From Chloroflexota bacterium (GTDB lineage Bacteria; Chloroflexota; Anaerolineae; Aggregatilineales; Phototrophicaceae), in assembly GCA_026709625.1 (NCBI GenBank), contig JAPOSR010000054.1:1-64000 (forward strand): DNA of 64,000 nt, read 5' to 3'. Made by a program: the position numbers and the translations under genes. Within the stretch, counting starts at the first letter, position 1, and each line of letters starts with the position of its first letter. Positions 60,098 to 64,000 of the stretch are shown one piece after another. The notes under the pieces are model-generated. The model was not told the origin of the DNA. It was given only the letters and a program-made list of their open reading frames with translations, and searched no databases.

Positions 60098-61126
60098 ATG
60101 GGAAGGTCCGGGCTGAAGGCAGTTTCTATCGGCGGCGGCTTGGGCGCTGTGCAGATCATGCAGGGTATGCGGCGGCATACGGCGGAGCTCACCGGCATCA
60201 TCGCCGTAACCGATACGGGACGCAGCACGGGCATTGTCCGCGAATTCGCCCAGATACCCGCGCCTGGCGACATCCGCAATGCCTTGGCGACCCTCGCTCT
60301 GGACGACGATTCGCTGCTGACTCGCGTGATGCAGCATCGCATCGCCGCGCCTGGCAACGCCCAACTGGACGGCATGGCTTTCGGCAACCTGTTCATCGCG
60401 GCGCTGACGCAGATGTCCGACAGCTTCACCACCGCCATCGCCCAAATCAGCCGTTTTTTGGATGTGCAGGCGCGCATCTATCCCGTGACCGAAGAGAATA
60501 CCCACATCTGCGCCGAGTTGATGGACGGCACGATCGTCGAACAGGAATTCAATGTGCGCCAGTTGGACAAAGCCGCCATCAAGCGCATCTTCGTGCAAAA
60601 TCCCGAAGCCACCGCCTATGCGCCTTGCCTGGCGGCGCTGCAAGAAGCCGACTTGATCACCATTGGGCCTGGCAGCCTCTTCACCACCGTCATCGCCTGC
60701 CTGGCTTTCAAAGAGATTTCGCAAGCCATTCGCGATTCCCGCGCGCTCAAGGTCTATGTCTGCAACACCACCACCCAGCCCGGGCAAACTGACGACTATT
60801 CGCTGTCCGACCATGTGCAGCAGGTTGTTTCTTATCTGGGTTTGGGCATCCTCGATTATGTCGTGCTTAATTCGACGCCCCCCAGCAAAGATCTGTTAGA
60901 CCTGTATGCCCGCGAGCGGGTTAATGTGCTGCTGCCGACGCCAGACGAGATTCACAAGATCAAGACCATGAATGTCAAGCCCGTGCTGGCGGATGTCGCC
61001 GATACGCGATCGGGCAAGCGCGCGCTGTGGCAAAAGCAAGACACCATCCGCCACAACCCCGAGCTCATCGCCAATACGCTGATGGGGCTGGTGGGGGAGC
61101 GGCGCGGCCTCAAGATGATGGCTTAG
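60098..61126 (+). CDS. yvcK: Gluconeogenesis factor YvcK (CofD-like)
   Basis: A 342-aa Rossmann-type UDP-sugar-binding protein of the YvcK/CofD family: VSIGGGLGAVQIMQGMR (~9-25), VTDTGRSTGIVREF, APGDIRNALATLA, MAFGNLFIAAL and ITIGPGSLFTTVI. In Bacillus it is needed for growth on gluconeogenic carbon and acts on cell-wall synthesis. GGAGG/GAGGCGG ribosome site. In many genomes it is next to whiA and rapZ; these are not here. Confidence 0.95.
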   Translation: MGRSGLKAVSIGGGLGAVQIMQGMRRHTAELTGIIAVTDTGRSTGIVREFAQIPAPGDIRNALATLALDDDSLLTRVMQHRIAAPGNAQLDGMAFGNLFIAALTQMSDSFTTAIAQISRFLDVQARIYPVTEENTHICAELMDGTIVEQEFNVRQLDKAAIKRIFVQNPEATAYAPCLAALQEADLITIGPGSLFTTVIACLAFKEISQAIRDSRALKVYVCNTTTQPGQTDDYSLSDHVQQVVSYLGLGILDYVVLNSTPPSKDLLDLYARERVNVLLPTPDEIHKIKTMNVKPVLADVADTRSGKRALWQKQDTIRHNPELIANTLMGLVGERRGLKMMA

Positions 61127-62538
61127 CTTGTCTCTTCGGGCAGGCGCGGCGCTGCAACTTCCGCGTTCTTTTCCATGTCATTGCTTTCCAGCAAGCCATC
61201 AATGCGGCCGAAGCGTCGGTCGAGTGCGCGCGTACGGGTGAAGGTTAGTTCGTGGAAGCGCTTCTGCATCGTACCAAATGTACTTTCCAATTGCCGCATC
61301 TTGTCGGTGTATTTCGTCCATTCGCCGCGGATTTCGTTGACGATACCAACGATTTCGCGGGATTTCCGCTCCACATTGAAGTTCTGTGCCGCCTGCCGTA
61401 TCAATGCCAGCACGATGTACAGGGTCAGTGGCGAGCACAAAATGACCTTCTGCTGCAGTGCGCTATCGATGATGGAATGGTCTTGCTCATGGATGAAACG
61501 ATAGATCTGCTCATTGGGGATGAATATCAGCACGCAGTCCACAGTCTCCGCGTTGATGTATTGCCGCTTTTGGATTTCTTTTATCCGTGAGTTTACATCG
61601 CTCAGGAACTCATCGCTGAAGGCCTTGCGTTCGATATCGTTCTCGGCATTGTGATAGCGCTCATAATTGTCCAGCGGGAATTTCACATCCATATTCAGCG
61701 ACATGTGATTGGGCAGGTGAAAGGTGAAATCAGGGCGCGTGCCCTCGCCAGTGGTCAGTTGTTTGTCATAGTGGATGCCCTCAATCAGCCCCATCCAACG
61801 CAAAATATCCTCGGCGATGCGCTCCCCCCAGCGCCCCCGCTCACGATTGTCCGCCAGCGCCTTTTGCAAGGCGGCGGCTGTTGATGTCAGATCCTGCAGT
61901 TGCTGCCCCAGCGCGCCATATTGCGCTTTGCGGTCGGTCTGTAGCTCTTGCACCAGTTGCTCGACCTTGCCGAGCTTGGCATCCATGTCGGTCAGACGTT
62001 GGTCGATGAGCTGCTTTTTTGAGTCCAGTTCCTTGCTATGCTCCTTTGTTTGCGCCTCCGCTTTTTCTGTCAATTGGTTCAGATAGTTTTTATTTGATTC
62101 CGTAATATGCTCAGCCGATTTGCCCAGCGCCTCGCTGACCTTGGTCTGGCTTTTCTCCAACTCGGTGGGCACAGTTTTCAAGGTCTCGGACATATTTTGT
62201 AGTTGCGTATCAATCAGTTCTTTCTTGGAATCGAGCTCGGTCGCGTGTTGCTCGGTCTTCTTGCCCAACTCACGGTCGGCCAAAGACAGGAACTCTTTTT
62301 GATTGTTTGTCAGGGCTTCTGAAGACAGGCTGCGAAATGACGATTTCATGTCCGCCGTTGCGCTGTCGTAGGATTTCTTCATCTCACCAGACAGGCTTTC
62401 AAAGGTCCTGCGAATGTTTCTGGCATTGGAACGGTAAATCAACATGGCGAAGACAAATCCGCCGACCAAGCCCAGCCCCAGCCCGAGCGCGACGCTCAAA
62501 CCATCCAAACCAGTAATCACATTTGCGATATCGTCCAT
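61123..62538 (-). CDS. rmuC: DNA recombination protein RmuC
   Basis: A 471-aa protein with an N-terminal membrane helix (~14-36), a long coiled coil (~45-210) and the RmuC nuclease-like domain (~220-400: GRWGERIAEDILRWMGL; RPDFTFHLP; DVKFPLDNYERY; VLIFIPNEQIYRF). It limits inversions/rearrangements in E. coli. Its stop overlaps the yvcK stop by four bases; divergent from rsgA. Confidence 0.95.
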   Translation of the reverse strand: MDDIANVITGLDGLSVALGLGLGLVGGFVFAMLIYRSNARNIRRTFESLSGEMKKSYDSATADMKSSFRSLSSEALTNNQKEFLSLADRELGKKTEQHATELDSKKELIDTQLQNMSETLKTVPTELEKSQTKVSEALGKSAEHITESNKNYLNQLTEKAEAQTKEHSKELDSKKQLIDQRLTDMDAKLGKVEQLVQELQTDRKAQYGALGQQLQDLTSTAAALQKALADNRERGRWGERIAEDILRWMGLIEGIHYDKQLTTGEGTRPDFTFHLPNHMSLNMDVKFPLDNYERYHNAENDIERKAFSDEFLSDVNSRIKEIQKRQYINAETVDCVLIFIPNEQIYRFIHEQDHSIIDSALQQKVILCSPLTLYIVLALIRQAAQNFNVERKSREIVGIVNEIRGEWTKYTDKMRQLESTFGTMQKRFHELTFTRTRALDRRFGRIDGLLESNDMEKNAEVAAPRLPEETS

Positions 62539-62697
62539 TTGCCCACCCCTCGCTTCGAGATCGCGTTGAGCTTACCGCGATTTCCCCGCAGGTCAACACA
62601 AGCTCGCTGCCGGCGAGCCGCGCCGCTGTCGATATGTTGCCTCTGCGCGCGCTTTGTGCTTGAATCTCTAAGTCCATGCGCAAGGGAGCGCCCAGCT

Positions 62698-63666
62698 TTG
62701 ACGCAGGCCCGCACCGGCATCATCATCAGAGAACAGAGCGGCTTTTATTGGGTCGCGGCTGACGACAGCCAGACCTATATGTGCCAGTTGCGCGGACGGC
62801 TTATGGAAGAAGCGAAGACATCGGACATTGCCGCCATCGGCGACCGCGCCACCATCAGCCTGCGCCGCGAAGCAGGCACGGATGCGCTGATGGGCACGAT
62901 AGAGCAGCTGGCGCCCCGCCGGTCGGCGCTTTCGCGGGCGGTGCGCACGACTGGCAAACGCGGCGCTGGCCAAGCCGAACGCGAGCATGTGCTGATCGCC
63001 AATGCCGACCGCGCGCTCTTTGTCTTCGCCGCCGCGCAGCCCGCCCTCGACTTAAGCATGCTCGACCGACTGCTGGTGGCAGGAGAAAAGTCGGCGATAG
63101 GCGCGCTGTTGATCGTCCTGAACAAGATCGACCTGGGCGCTCCACCGGCTCTGGATGCCATCCTGGCGGGTTATGAACGGCTGGGCTATCGCACGTTGCG
63201 CACCAGCGCCCGGCATGGCGATGGCATCGAAGAGCTGCGTTCGCTCTTGGGCGCCGGCATTTCGGTGTTTACCGGACCCTCGGGCGTGGGCAAGACCAGT
63301 TTGCTCAACTGTTTGCAGCCTGGTTTGGGTCGCCAGGTCAAAGCGGTGGGCGGCGCATCACAAGAGGGCGTGCACACCACCCGCGACAGCGCTCTCGTGC
63401 CGGTGGGCGGCGGTTACCTGGCGGATACGCCCGGCATCCGCTCGCTTGCGCCTTGGGATATTGAACCGGACGAACTGGACGCCTACTTTGTGGATATTTC
63501 GCGTTTTGTGCAGCGCTGCAAGTTCAGCAACTGCACGCACATCGACGAGCCAGCCTGCGCCGTCCGCCAAGCTGTGGCGACAGGCGAGATTGCCCGGCAT
63601 CGTTACCAGCACTATCTGGAATTGCGCGAAGAACTGCGCGATACCTACATCGTCTACAACCGCTAA
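62698..63666 (+). CDS. rsgA: Ribosome small-subunit GTPase RsgA
   Basis: A 322-aa circularly permuted GTPase for 30S maturation: N-terminal OB fold (TGIIIREQSGFYWVAADD), NKID (G4), TGPSGVGKTSLLN (G1), ADTPGIRSLAPWD (G3), and a C-terminal zinc motif CKFSNCTHIDEPAC. TTG 62698 with AAGGGAG upstream gives the family start; the open frame extends to 62539 without similarity. Confidence 0.95.
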   Translation: MTQARTGIIIREQSGFYWVAADDSQTYMCQLRGRLMEEAKTSDIAAIGDRATISLRREAGTDALMGTIEQLAPRRSALSRAVRTTGKRGAGQAEREHVLIANADRALFVFAAAQPALDLSMLDRLLVAGEKSAIGALLIVLNKIDLGAPPALDAILAGYERLGYRTLRTSARHGDGIEELRSLLGAGISVFTGPSGVGKTSLLNCLQPGLGRQVKAVGGASQEGVHTTRDSALVPVGGGYLADTPGIRSLAPWDIEPDELDAYFVDISRFVQRCKFSNCTHIDEPACAVRQAVATGEIARHRYQHYLELREELRDTYIVYNR

Positions 63667-64000
63667 CCTTCAAACAGATTCTCGCCCGCAGACAGCCGCC
63701 GCGCGATGCTATAGGTCTGGAGCTGCGAGCGCATGGTCGGGGCGTGGGCAGCCAGATAGCGAGCCGCCGCCACCAGGACATGCTCGGCGCGCCCCTGCGA
63801 TTCTCGGCTGATGAGGCTGTACTGATTGAAAGCCGCTTCGATGCACTGGATGGTGTGAAAGTTGCGGTCTTCGCGCAGCAGCAGCTTGCCCATGCACGCC
63901 ATGAGCTTGTTCGCGCAGCCGCCGCTGGCAAAATACTGCGCCACCAGCGCGCCAGCCGGGTTGACCTGCTGCTGCAAGTTGAGCAGCGCCTCGAGGTCGC
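63663..64000 (-). CDS. Unidentified protein, C-terminal part only
   Basis: At least 112 codons with no stop before the window edge, so the true start lies outside. The visible part is helical: ALVAQYFASGGCANKL, LLLREDRNFHTIQCIEAAF and AEHVLVAAARYLAAH. The pattern LLREDxxFHTxQ looks conserved but I cannot name the family. The stop overlaps the rsgA stop in CTAA. Confidence 0.7.
   Translation of the reverse strand, partial: DLEALLNLQQQVNPAGALVAQYFASGGCANKLMACMGKLLLREDRNFHTIQCIEAAFNQYSLISRESQGRAEHVLVAAARYLAAHAPTMRSQLQTYSIARRLSAGENLFEG

Overview
This 64 kb window is a gene-dense, high-GC bacterial chromosome segment with no rRNA, tRNA, phage or CRISPR. It most resembles a Chloroflexota genome (Anaerolineae-like). 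The reasons are the mix of SpoVS, YvcK, DUF1028, DUF2277, a Uma2 remnant, TPR/PPC-domain proteins, large membrane glycosyltransferases and stomatin/NfeD, together with GC-rich palindromic repeats in intergenic spaces. This assignment is inference from gene content only. Promoters look like ordinary sigma-70 sites, with -10 boxes often TATACT, TACAAT or TATAAT. GTG and TTG starts are common, and at least seven convergent gene pairs overlap at their stop codons.

Layout. 1-3521: a defence/repeat end, with a DUF559 nuclease between two 120-bp direct repeats and a type IIG restriction-modification enzyme. 3556-8762: housekeeping (zinc alcohol dehydrogenase, HtpG, DUF1801, VOC protein, CinA-type amidohydrolase). 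8759-16596: a Uma2 remnant, DinB, two paralogous TPR membrane proteins, DUF1028, GT39-like glycosyltransferase and an NfeD-stomatin operon. 16638-30345: large membrane proteins, namely a divergent protein kinase with an outside domain, a YfhO-like protein fused to a lipid-flippase, a copper-binding lipoprotein with a polytopic partner, and a PP2C-like pseudophosphatase with a probable outer propeller. 30444-37548: ThuA, transketolase coupled to a dolichol-phosphate-mannose-synthase-like GT2, SpoVS, and a double VWA protein. 37549-40124: a low-GC type II restriction-modification cassette bounded by a duplicated 28-bp sequence. 40121-52469: DinB, Na+/Ca2+ exchanger plus membrane polyferredoxin, PhyH oxygenase, Cys-type sulfatase, PPC-domain lumenal protein, HolB, quinone oxidoreductase, DUF2277, phosphoesterase, GalE. 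52575-64000: small membrane protein, HNH nuclease module, RluA-type pseudouridine synthase, orphan HsdR_N-RAMA protein, anaerobic sulfatase maturase, a broken toxin-antitoxin locus, RidA, EF-P, DUF2142-like membrane protein, YvcK, RmuC, RsgA and a truncated gene at the window edge.

How the genes connect. The Cys-type sulfatase (44506) and the radical-SAM maturase (55838) form a modifying/modified pair despite the 10 kb between them. The divergent kinase and the PP2C-like protein are both single-pass membrane proteins and may belong to one signalling scheme (inference). Transketolase, GalE, GT2, GT39, DUF2142, YfhO and flippase domains point to cell-envelope glycan work.

The best candidates for new biology are: the restriction-modification cassette inserted exactly at overlapping stop codons with both neighbours kept intact; the palindromic repeat family associated with the DUF559 nuclease; the YfhO-flippase fusion; and the kinase/pseudophosphatase membrane proteins.
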